From contig NW_017802436.1 in NCBI RefSeq assembly GCF_001625305.1, forward strand, positions 813,251 through 877,250: 64,000 nt of DNA, written 5' to 3'. The notes beneath the pieces were generated by a model. It did no database searches and had not been told where the DNA came from. It worked only from the letters and a program-made list of their open reading frames with translations. This DNA comes from Branchiostoma belcheri. Taxonomy: Eukaryota > Chordata > Leptocardii > Amphioxiformes > Branchiostomatidae. Shown here piece by piece: positions 10,908 through 23,500 of this stretch; position 1 is the stretch's first letter; every line of letters starts with the position of its first letter. A program made the translations under genes and the position numbers.

Positions 10908-12229
10908 AATGATGTTATAAAAGACAAGTTGCTTTCAAATTTCGGTTCGTTACTCGCCTTTTCCTCTAAACCATGGTTGATTTTTTCTAATCAATACACA
11001 ATGAGCCTGATGTAAGCATCATATGTATATGATGATTTTCAGCTCAATCACTACAATGCCACATTAATACTATATAAAGCTCAAAGTTACTTAATTACAC
11101 ACATTGTGTTCCTTGTTATCATTACCTCTATCAAGTACTAGTACCTTATAACAACACATAATTACATATTACATAAATGTATTACGAATAATCAATAAAG
11201 TAGAAAAGCTATAACTCTAAGAAGAGTTCAGCAGGAGTTACTTTGCTCTTCTTGAAAATGAGATGGACATTTTCTTTTTCGAACTCGAAGATTTAAATGA
11301 TTGATTCTGATAGCAAAGTGATTACGTGAAATGTGTAGACAACGAAAGATGGCTGGGAGATTCTAGGTCTCAAATGACTTCCAATATGTACATTCCTGTG
11401 TGTTGATCAATAGACAGTTTATATCCTCTATGTCTTTCTTTAAAACGGTGAAATAAGAGCTTCTTATCCAATCTTGAGGTGTTATAAAGACAGATAGCTG
11501 ATCACAACAGAGTTACGTATATACAGCTGGACTTGGTGGTACCTTTCGGAGAAGAGCAGGGGGTCAGCTTCTTGTCCGAGAAACCTTTGGCCAGGCAGAC
11601 TGAGATGTTTTGTTCCCTCAGATTGATTGTAGACTGATGTGTTTTCCTTTTACTTCAAGATCACCTCAACAGTTACCTGCAATTCAAGGGGGGATGTATT
11701 TCACCAATAGACAGGCCCACATGCGATATACGAGTATAAGGCCTCCCCAAGTACTTTTTATGGATGGCGTCCGCGCGCGCATTGATTTTGGCCTGATACC
11801 ATGCCAGAAACGAAAAGAAATCCCGCGTCTTGTAACTATGAAGAAGAGTCAGGTGTTGTTTTCTCAAACTAGTCAAAGTTACCCGATTATGCATGCTCTG
11901 TTACAGATAGAATTAAAAAACAGTCATGTTGAGGTGAAAAATTGAAACTAGTCACAGTTAGCCACCATTTGTGCTCTGTTATAGAAAAGAATATATAAAC
12001 CAGTCATGCTAAGGTAAAAACAAACTTAAACTAGTTTCTTTAAGCCAGCACCTATATGCTCCATTAAAGAAAGAAATGTGCACCAGTTGTGTTAAAGCGA
12101 AGAAAAAAAATGATACATACCGATAGGCCCACCTTGTTCTTCAGAGAATGGCTGGAACTTGACTGTGCAGCGGAAAATCGGCAGGAAAATGACAAGAATC
12201 TGTCTGGTAGTTCTGCTATGTAATTTACA

Positions 12230-12665
12230 CGCAAGACGTGGGCGTTATCCTATCTAGTGTCTACCTGCGCAATCCTTGCGTAATCTAGACCTGCGTAGGG
12301 GTACTCTATAGTAGTCTGGGCTGTCTTGATTGACGTACAAATCGTACTTTTGGCAGTGTAAGGAGGGCCTGGTTGGGGGGTAGTGATTACGAATACGCAA
12401 AATGTTCGCCGCCGATTACGAATTACGTTTAAGTCTCAGATAGAGCTGATTACGACTTTACGTTTTTCGACTAGTACGGATCCGTACTAGTACGGATTAC
12501 GTTGATTTTTGGGGAGGCTGCCTACGGATTACGAAGACTAAAAAGGCCTGATTACGCCTTACGAAAAAGGGCAAGCGGGCTCTCATCTAGATCTTCGTAG
12601 CGGTGTACTGTAAAGTAGTCTGGGCTGACTTGATTGACGTACGAATCGTGCTTTTGGCACGTGTC
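12230..12665. repeat. Degenerate repeat with gattacg words and duplicated ends
   Basis: The phrase tagtctgggctg..ttgattgacgtac is present at about 12312 and again at about 12615. Between them gattacg recurs many times with taatcgg-like variants, and tactagtacggatccgtactagta is a near-palindrome at about 12470-12495. The arrangement suggests a transposable element with repeated termini. Confidence 0.55.
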
Positions 12666-14074
12666 TCGTGGAGAAATTGCGGGTGCTGGTAGCACGAATG
12701 CCTATAGACTTCATATTAAAACTTAACCTTCTGCGTACCTAAACTTAACATCAGGTACAGGTACTGAAGTTTACGTACCTGTTCCTGAACAGTTTGTCAA
12801 ATTAACACAATCATGTTCTTCTAAACTTCCTCAATAAACAGTAATAAACTTGACAGAATCTTTATTTAGATAAAACAGGGCAGAACTAGGCACCCATGCC
12901 ATATTCAAACAAAAACAGAACCATGTTTTGCTGCATACAATACTAGTACTCTAGCTGTCTATTTGTTGCATATTACTAGTTATGCTCCTTCTAGATATCA
13001 CTTTGATCACCTCTGTGCCATATCGGTATTTTGGACCTGTACCTTACCGACTTTTCGGTACTGTACCGGTACACAGAACCGGTACGGAGCCCTAGCCACA
13101 CGTGTATTTGGCACGTGTTTCACGGAGAAATTGTGGACGCTGGTTGCGCAAATGACTGTAGACTTATCAAGAAACCAATGAATTTGGCAGAGATTGCAGC
13201 GCGGAGGCGGTGTTATTCATCAAAATGCTTCGTCAACAAGTTTCGTATCACAAGCAACAATTTCTCTGCAGTTGTCTACTTCTTTTGCAGTCATCCTGAG
13301 GGGCAGTGCACCAATGAGAAACGTCGTACTAAAACCGCCGACCAATCGGACACGCTCTTTCAAAAAACTTAGGAAATGTTTTGGGCTATTACCCAATGTG
13401 TTGGGCTATTCCATTTTAATATATATTCTGAGAGTTTTGAAAGGGAGCTGGATTTTAAAAAAAGTTTGGTCAAAGTTTGGCCTAATCCTATACGGAGAAA
13501 GCAGTCTACTTTCTGAATTTTAAATCGGATTGATTTCTCTGCGATGAAATTTATGTATTCCAGACGATTTGGCGACGAGACGGTCACTTAAGGTGGTGTA
13601 GGGATTTGTGTGATGATTTGTGTCGCAGTATGTTATTACCAAGGACGTTTCTTACCCAGGGCCTTAAGAAATATTTCATTTCTGGATGCTGGTACACACA
13701 CAGGCTAAAAACCAAAGGGATGAAATAACAAAGTAACAGATCGGAACAAGGAAAATGAGTAGATGACGATGTCATTTATTTTTGTCATGGTCGTGAATTA
13801 ACACATTAGAAGATCAAATGTTACGAAGACCATTAGTCTAGAGTATTTTGATGCAATACCGAAATGAGTTGCTAGGGGCCGCATCTGATCCATGCTGCGG
13901 TAGTTGCACTTTTCACTGAAGCTGATACATGTAGGTGTCGCTTTTGTAACGTCTTGTTATACTTCAGGCTTTGAAATCGATTTTGATATCTCCTGGTACA
14001 TATCAAGTATTGCTTTAAACTTTTCATCAGTACCTGTCACATCATTGTATTATAAAAATATGTTAGATTTTTGA

Positions 14075-14225
14075 CTATTTACATTGGTATCAAAAATACT
14101 CTTACATAATATATTACAAAATAATTTCAATATTTCAATATTGTATATATTATATATTAAATATTTGACTATTTACATTGGTATCATAAATACTCTTACA
14201 TAATATACTACTGTAACAAAATATT
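14075..14225. repeat. Direct repeat of about 85 bp in AT-rich DNA
   Basis: The block ttgactatttacattggtat followed by aaatactcttacataatata occurs twice, separated by AT-rich filler. It is probably in the 3' UTR of the large minus-strand gene. Confidence 0.75.
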
Positions 14226-14571
14226 TCAAACTTTGTTAAAAAATAGTATTACAAATTTGTACATAAAATTTCCTGAGTATTTATTTATCAATATTTAAAA
14301 AAAATATGGGCAGATATTTAGCCGTTGAAGGCTGAGTATCAAATATATACATAACAATACATTTGTACAACAGTTTCATTTTGAACTTTGGGCTCAAAAT
14401 AGCCAACTTCAATTCATAATTATGCACATCTCAAAGCTCCTAGTCTTTTATACAGTGAATATGCCATAAAGAATTTCATTTATGTACAGAAGTGAACACT
14501 GTAATTGCTCTAAGACTCTATCCCTGAGTTAGTTGCTAGGTATCCATGCTTACTAAGGAAGTTTAGCAGAC

Positions 14572-17500
14572 CTAAAGGCCAAATGCTTCAAGAAAGTTCC
14601 TATGTGATTCATCCCAGTACTTTGATGCCAGAAGTTTCTCCTTCAAAGTTTGTGCAGCCTGGAACTCCCTTCTTCCATCCTTCAGAATCTTAATGATGCG
14701 CTTTGCCAGTGTGCTTGCAGCCTCATGGTCATCTGTGATGTCCACAATCGGACGGTCAAACTCAGGATCTTGGCTACTTAAGAACGAAGCTAGACCAGAC
14801 TTGTTGGAAACCAGAACTGGTATTCCTGCAGCAATGGCCTCAAGACCAACCTGTCCGAATGGCTCTGCACGTGACGGCATCAGGACAACATGAGCTTTCT
14901 GCAGTTCTCTGCTTAGCTCTTCCTGTGTGGCGCATTTTAGGGGGGTGAAGTTGAATTTGTTCTTCTCCATGTTGGCTTGGATGACTTGCTTGCTCTCTTT
15001 AAAGTCTTCAGGAGTGACACCACAGGCTCGCCACCTGGTGTTAGGTAGTTGCTCAATCACCATGCCCATTGCCTTTCCAGAAATATCGTAACCTTTCAAA
15101 CTCTCTGCGCCCTTGACCCTGCCGATAGACAGCACCACTTTTGTTTTTGTGTTGACGTAGTTCACTTGCATCTTGCTGAAGATGTCGGATGGCTTGGGCA
15201 GAAACTCATGATGTGGCCGTTGTTGTTCTTTTGTCTGATTTCTGTAGTAGTCATAGATTAATGGACCGACAGAGAAGATAATATCGGCATGTCGTAGGTC
15301 TTCCAAAATGCTGTCACTCTCCTCCCCAATACTCGTGACCTTCTCATCACCCTTGTAGTGGCTGGTTTCTTCTGGGATCTCATGAGTGACCTGGACTAGT
15401 TTGGCACCGGGAAGGCGTTGCTTCTTGATCAGCTTTGCTGCACGGCTTGTGGTGTTAATATGGCCGACAATGAAGTCTACATTTGACGGAAGGCTTGGAT
15501 AACGACTCTCGTGGTCGTATGTCAGCCAATCAAGACAGGGATCTCTGATGTCTCCCTCCTTTCTTGTTGGAAAAATCAGCCGAACTCCATCAGCTGTTGC
15601 ATCCCTCTTATCCTCTTCTGTGGCATCTAAGACAGTGCTGTAGATCACTGCTCCTTGAGAGACCAGCATGACTGCCATCTGCCTGTGTGTGGTGCAGACA
15701 TCATCGTAGGAGCTGCCATATTTGTCACTGATCAGCAGCACAACTGGCTTGCTTCCAGATCCTTGAAGAAGAACAGCAATACAAATTGCCTAGAAGCTAT
15801 CATAACGTATTTTCAAGCAGCATATATATATTATATATATTAAATTGACTCTAAGTCTAAGGAACATGAGTACAAGAAAATGTTGTACTCATTTGTATGA
15901 GTTATTGAAATTGAGTTATGCAAAATCAAATCCAGTAGAATACAATTTGTAACAATTTGTAACAACCAATAAGATGGACAACACAGAAAGGGAGTTGTCA
16001 GTTTTTCTGTTGGTAAATCCTACTCAATGTCAAACAAAATTTAAGTCAAACAAATTGGTCAAAAAGTTTTCCAGGTTGTATTGTATAAAATCATCAAGTT
16101 GTGCAAGGGTGTATCATCCATAACACTACAAAGGTGTGGTCTGGTTTCTAATTCCTCACCTCTTGCAATGGAAACTAGTCTGCTTGACGCACGAAGTGCA
16201 AGATGATCGAGTGCGTGAGTGAGTGCAATGGAGTCAGTTCTGTCACCAGGCCCTGCTTGACGTTGATATGTTGATAGAACATCCACCCTCCTAGTTTCAC
16301 TGTCACCTTTTAAGTGTTCGGATACATAGATACCATGATCATTCTCATCACCAAGCAAATCAGACACATCTGTTGAGCAACTTTTATGACAGCCTACTAC
16401 TGAGCCTAGTAAGAATTATTAGTAGAAAAATCTATTTATGTAATTGTTATATATTGTTAAATAATCAGGACAAATAGTGACAATGTATCAGGTTTCATAA
16501 ACCTTAACTTACATGATTGTATTTAATTTATTTACTTATTACAATTCTCCACATACACATGTACATGGAAGGCATGGTGGAACAGGTGCACCTAAGTACA
16601 CCTTTTCTAGGCCATCATGCCGACAAATAAATGGACATGTTCATATACAAATGCATAAATAAAATGCAAAAACCTGTAATGCTTGATAGAGCCAGCTTTC
16701 CCCTCACAGGCTCCACCAGTTCTTTCGGTGTTGTTTGGGTGCTGTCAGACTCCTCAGTTGTGCTGTCTCTCGTGTAGTTACCTATAGATGAAGATAACAT
16801 GATTGTAAATGCCAATCTCTTATCTCTTAAGTCTAAATTAAGATCTTTTGATTGAGTTATAATTCTTCTGGGACTCTGGCAATGGTATTATGCATGAGAT
16901 CTATTAATACAATGTCCAACAAGCAAAATTGACAATCATGATATGGTAGACCATCATGAAAAATTGTTACATTACTTAGTATCTAAAGTTTACTGATAGA
17001 TAATTTTGGGAAAAGGACTGAACTTTCATACCATATTGCATATTTCTTTAATATGTTTTGCAGATTAAGTTTTAACCTGAGGTTTAGACCATTGAAAACA
17101 TTTAATTACTAGTAGGCTGAAAACAATATACTAGTACTTACGTTGCAAGATCTCACCTTCCTGAAACAGGAAATACAGAATATGTCAGTATGATCAGATT
17201 GTAGTTGTAGTACTGTACCTTAAACAATTGTTTCAAATGGTAGTTTAGACACTAATGTTTGACACTAGTTTAGACACTAATGTCAAACATTATGGGGAAG
17301 GTCTTAGTTCTAAGAAGTGCAATACCGTTTATTATGATGCTGATAGACTTATAGATGTTTGCTGACAATATTTAGCATCTGCTACTCAATCTCGAGAGAT
17401 GTTTCACTGGATGACATACATGAGATATGAATATTCTTCAAGGAAACATTTTATGGACTTAATCATCAGCTAATATACCCACTTACCTCCTTGAAGATGA

Positions 17501-20500
17501 ACTGACATGCAGTCCGATTTGTTGGCACTTGGACTTTCTTGACACTAACTTTGCCTTTGACAAGGCGTCCATTAGGTCTGTCCAGCCACATTTGAACGTT
17601 CTGGCCGTATTTGTCGCAACAAAGCTTGGATCGTAGTTCCATCTCCTCAGAATCTTCCTGGCCTCCACGGACACTAACAGTGATGTCAAGTTCATCCCCA
17701 TGGAAAAGATCGAAATTCGCTGCATTGCCTCCACACTTGGTGAAGCCTGAGTGGTACTCATCTGTCTGTACACGCTGGTCTCTACAGACAACACGGAACT
17801 GCACATCACCGTCAGGACTGGGATTTATGTATGCTGCAAACCGACAATCTAAAGTTCTTGATGATAGAGCGTCCACTACCCTCCTTACGCGATCTTCAAC
17901 TGATGCAATTACTGCATCCGCAGGAGCCCACCCAGTGACAACAGGACTAAAACTTTGCAAGGAAATGGATATTTCATTCTGGTTTATTTGGTACTGTGTT
18001 GAAGCTGTGATGTCTGTCCAGCCTTCTCCATCATGATGCTTCAGTAGAAAGCACCTTATGTCTTCAGACCCTGGCGGTCGCCACGTCTGCACCTCCACTG
18101 GCCCACTCAGCTGTGCACCGTGTAGGTTGACATCAACAGCTGGGGAGAACAGCACCTGTTCCAGTAGCTCACGTGGGCAGGCGTCCTCACCCAGGGACCA
18201 GGGGTAGCCAGAGATCCAGTTAAGACTCTCAGGATCCCTGAGGATAGCAGCAACATCTACGGTCGAGATGGTTATCATTGTGTCTTGTTGAAGCACGTCT
18301 GGGGGTACAACAAGCTTGACAAAACCAGGAATCTCCAACTCTCCGCCCGTGGGTCCTACTACAGACTCTGTTGTCCTTGTGTACTTCAGCTCTTCCGGCA
18401 CACCTACAAAAACATTCAATTTGGCAAGACAAGAAAGGAAAGAAATGACTATGATCTGAGTCAATGTTTCAAAGCTTTGTGGGGCTTACCAGGCAACTGG
18501 GAACTTTGAATACACAAAATGAAACAAACATGAGAGATATAAGTCTAACATCATAACTTCGCAGAAGGAAACTTTGTTTTTGCCGAGAAAAAGTTGCCGA
18601 GAAAAAGTTGCATTATAAGGCCACTCCAATTTAATTTCTTGGTTAACGGATTCGCCCGCTTCATTTCTTTCTAATTTGCAAAAAAAAAAAAATTCCTTTT
18701 CTTCCAAGTAGTTGTTACAGTTATTCCATCTTTCACTGCAGTGGTATCATTAAAAGTTCAAAATTCATTGTTTGAATTTTGAACCGGGCCCGGTATGCTG
18801 ACTCCTATCGATAGGATGGGCCATTTAATAGGATGCCTATAGGTCTGTTTTTGGCGACGTCTCAGGGAGGAGCCTAATGGTACAGTATTGTGTGCAGAAT
18901 TCTAGGAATGGTACAGGCATTTTGTCCACAGGCATGCGGAATGTCCACAGGCATTTCTCTGACCCACATCTATGCCCACATTCCTGGAACCCTGAAGACC
19001 TGTCTGACCCAGATGGCCCTACTGTCTGTGACACCGGGGCTCGTTCACTATACACTCAGCGGAGGAGTGCACTGTATCTGTCTAGACTTAACAGACTTAA
19101 TGTCTAGACTTAATAGACTTAACTTGATTGCAGAGAAAAAGTTGCAGAGAAAAAGTTGCATTATAAGGCCACACCAATTTAATTTCTCGAATGGTAGACT
19201 AGATCATGCAAAGGCAAACATCCTGCATTTGCCTGCAAATATTACCTTTCTTGTTGAATAATGTTTTTTTTGTAACCCTTTGGTAGTTGTCTTGTTTTAA
19301 CAATTAATGTACCTTGAAATTCTTACACAGTGCATTCAGCTTTTGTTCCACCAGAGATATTGTACAATACAGTATATCACTCAAATTTAAGCTAACCTGG
19401 AATGTCTCGTACAAGAGCAGGAAAGCTGATCCCAGCTGCAACCATATCCTTTTCCAGCTGCAGCATTCTGTGGTCACCTGAAATAGTTAAAAACAATATT
19501 AGCAATGTGGACTTCACAATTATGCCAAATTCATAATTTAAAAGAAACAGCAATCTTCAATACATGTAGATCATTGTAAATTGAGAAGGAAGAAAACTAC
19601 ATACTGGTTGAAAGGTATTCACTCTTCATTATGTCCTTCATCATGTCAGCTGGCAACTCAGCCCCTGGAATTTCCTGTTTTCCGGTACGTGAATACCACA
19701 CCTGCATCAGCAGCCTTACATCAGTCTCATCCAGCCTGCTGATGATGGTGTCCAACACATGCTCCAAATCTATAGGAGGTTCATTAGGAAGGTTATGCGA
19801 AATGATGTACAGTACATGTAAATTACAATGACTGCAATTGTGGCAAATGTATGTAAAAATGGTACTGATTCACCAACACTAAGTTAATCTTATGTCAAAG
19901 AAAAGCACTGACAATATGTCAACTCAGTCAAGATCGATCATCATCTAGTTTCATTCAATAAGTCAGTTGTATATGTATCAGTAAACTTTAGAATCTGTAT
20001 TTTACTGCCAGCTGGTTTGATAATTGATTGAATTATTTTGAAACTCTTACCAGTAGAGCTACTTGTCTTGCTCTCTACTTCAACTGAACCATCTGCTTGT
20101 GGTCTTTCTTGAAGCTTTGATCGAGACATGGTATAGTTGGTTTTGAAATCCTGAAATGATACTATTATCATCAAATCCTGAAATGATACCATCAACAAAG
20201 TTATTGGCGTAAAACTTTTCAGATTTTGACACAGATCTTTCAAAATCTTTATGGAATACAGTACAAGGTACCAATATTCAACCTCACAGTAAGGTGCAAC
20301 AGTACAGTCAATAGACTCACCTCATCACTGTCTTTTACAGTCACATCTGCAAGAGATGCTGGTAAAGCTGATGCAGTTTCATAGCGGCCATTGTCAGCTT
20401 CTTTCTTGTTTAATGATGAGGTAATGTCAGGAAGTGCTGTTGTTGCGACATTGATAGCTTTCATCATCTTTAGGCCTTGTACATACATTTTGTAATATAT

Positions 20501-23500
20501 GGTAGCCTTCGTCTTATCTCCAAGGTCCTTCCAACATGTCGCAATTTTGTTTAGTGATGAAGCAATGTTAAGATGTGGTGTTGTTTCGCCATGATGAATA
20601 ACTTTCATCATCTTCAGTGACTGTTCATAATACCTGATAGCCTTTCTCTGATCACCAAGGTTACTCCAACATTCCCCAATGTCGTTTAAAACCCTGGCAA
20701 TGTCGGGATGTTCTGTTGTTTCACCATAGATAGCTTTCCACATCTTCAGTGCCTGTTCGTAATAACTGATAGCTTTCCTCTGATCACCAAGGTCACTCCA
20801 ACATGTCCCAATGTTGTTTAATGATGAAGCCATGTTGGGATGTTGCGTTGTTTCACCATAGATAACTTTCATCATATTCAGTGACTGTTCATGATACCCA
20901 ATAGCTTTCCTCTGATCACCAAGGTCACTCCAGCAAGTTCCAATGTTGTTTAGTGATGAAGCAATGTCAGGATGTGGTGTTGTTTTGCCATAGATAGCTA
21001 TGTTCATCTTCAGTGCCAGTTCGTAATAACTGAGAGCTTTCCTCTGATCACCAAGGTCATTCCAACATGTCCCAATGTTGTTTAATGATGAAGCAATGTT
21101 GGGATGTGGCGTTGTTTCGCCATAGATAACTTTCATCATCTTCAGTGACTGTTCATGATACCCAATAGCTTTCCTCTGATCACCGAGGTTACTCCAGCAA
21201 GTTCCAATGTTGTTTAGTGATGAAGCAATGTCAGGATGTGGTGTTGTGTTGCCATAGATAGCTTTCATCATTTTCAATGACTGTTCATGATACGCAATAG
21301 CTTTCCTCTGATCACCAAGGCTACTCAAGCTAGTTCCAATGTTGTTTAGTGATGAAGCAATGTCAGGATGTGGTGTTGTGTTGCCATAGATAGCTATCTT
21401 CATCTTCTGCGACTGTTTGTAATAACTGATAGCTTTCCTCTGATCACCAAGGCCATTCCAACATGTCCCAATATTGTGTAGTGAAGAAGCAATGTTGGGA
21501 TGTGGCGTTGTTTCGCCATAGATAACTTTCATCATCTTCAGTGACTGTTCGTGATAACTGATAGCTTTCCTCTGATCACCAAGGTTACTCCAGCAAGTTC
21601 CAATGTTGTTTAGTGATAAAGCAATGTCAGGATGTGGTGTTGTGTTGCCATAGATAGCTTTCCTCATTTTCAGTGACTGTTCATGATACACAATAGCTTT
21701 CCTATGATCACCAAGGTCACTCCAGCAAGTTCCAATGTTGTTTAGTGATGAAGCAATGTTGGGATGCGGTGTTGTTTCTCCATAGATAGCTTTCATCATC
21801 TTCAGTGACTGTTCACAATACGAGATAGCCTTTCTCTGGTCACCAAGGTCACTCCAACTTGTCCCAATGTTGATTAATGATGAAGCAATGTCAGGATGTG
21901 GTGTTGTTTCACCATAGATAGCTTTCCTCATCTTCAGTGCCAGTTCGTAATAACGGAGAGCTTTAATCTGATCACCAAGGTCGCTCCAACATGTCCCAAT
22001 ACTGTTTAGTGATGAAGCAATGTTGGGATGTGGTGTTGTTTCACCATAGATATTCATGTTCAGTGCGTGTGTGTAGTAGGTGATCGCTTTCTCATAGTCA
22101 CCCCGCATGCGCAAGACATTACCTAATTCGAGAAGTATTTCAAGCTGTTTTTCCTTGTCACTGCCCGTCTCTTCTAGTGCTGCCTCAAAGTGACGTATAG
22201 ATGCATCGACATGGAACAGCTCCCGGCATAGTCGGCCCCTTGTTTGAGATGAAGTGTCAAAGATTGCTGTTGGGAGCATCTTTGTAGGATGACTTCCCTT
22301 TGCAACTGTATCCAAAATGCATCTTTTCAGTGGGATGGCAGTATAGTAGTACCTGAAAAGCATCTTAGAGTCTGGTATGTGGAAAACTGACTCAACGACC
22401 GTGTCATCTACGTCATGTTTGTCCAGTTGGACTTTCATCTCCGTGAGAGGAGACAGTCTGTCCTTCTGTCCTCCGTTAGCAATGTATGTTCTTAACCGTA
22501 GCTCCGCGGAGATGCTGATCAGTACAGTCAAGTGGTGGGCATCTTCGTCACTGATCTGCTGTGTCTTGTGTAACTCTTCTATCATTCCCCACACGCTGGG
22601 AATTGTGATACCACAGCAAATACTCAACACATCAACGGCTACCCATGGAAAACGGTGTATTTCTTTCCTGACATCCAAAAGTTGCCCTGTTGGCTCAGCA
22701 TTGTGTCTTAATTGCTGATTATCTTTCAGTATTAGCATTGCTGAAAATCCTGACAGAACAGAGGAACGATCATGTAAGATTTTGTTGACTCTGTCCATGT
22801 ACTCTTCCACTAAAGACATGTCTCCTGTTAAGTAGGTCACCCGTCTGAGGATGTCTGACAGGTGATAGCCTTCCGCCAGGGCGATGTGCAGATACTGATA
22901 TTCGGCCAACCTGGTAGGAGTCTGGATGAGACTAACGGGAGGTTTGCTTTTGGTTTTGTCTCTTCCAAACGGAGTCTTAGAAGCCCAGGGCATGAAGCCG
23001 TCGAAGGCAAAGCCGCGAGGTGTGACGGAGTCAAAGAACCAGTCTTTCTCTGGGTCTTCTGAGAGAAAGTCGTTGAGTGATGGGATGGCCATGGCTGGGA
23101 GGATGGTTTCTCCAAGGTTGATGACTTTGAGATGTAAGTAGTGTGTGAGATTCAGGAAGTACCTTCGTGTATCATCATCATCCTTCCCCTCCTCAATCAG
23201 AATGGCGAACTCCAGGTCGGAGTACGGCGTCACCAGTTCTGTGGCTTGTGACCCCATCCCAATGTAAGCGTACTTACAGGGAGGAGGTCTGAGTTTGGCA
23301 ATGCATTCATCTGTCAGTACTTGAATAAACTCTTGTCGTTCAATTGTGATGCTCTTGAACAAGTTCTTGATTGCTTCAGCTCGTTTGATCTCTACCTCTC
23401 TCACGACGGGATCGTCTTCATCATACTGATAAGGGTTGTGTTCCCGATGAATTGTTTCGAGCTGAGATTTTGCACGGGCGCGCGAGTTGTGCAGTTCCTT

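Larger units (their letters stand above)
10908..14571. other. Gene-free stretch between LRR cluster and large gene
   Basis: No exon is supported. The proximal part (about 11220-11480) resembles the LRR 5' flanks in places. 12230-12665 contains repeated words (next entry). 13570-13800 carries no recognisable coding. From 13990 the sequence becomes very AT-rich and probably includes the 3' UTR of the minus-strand gene ending at 14572. Confidence 0.5.
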
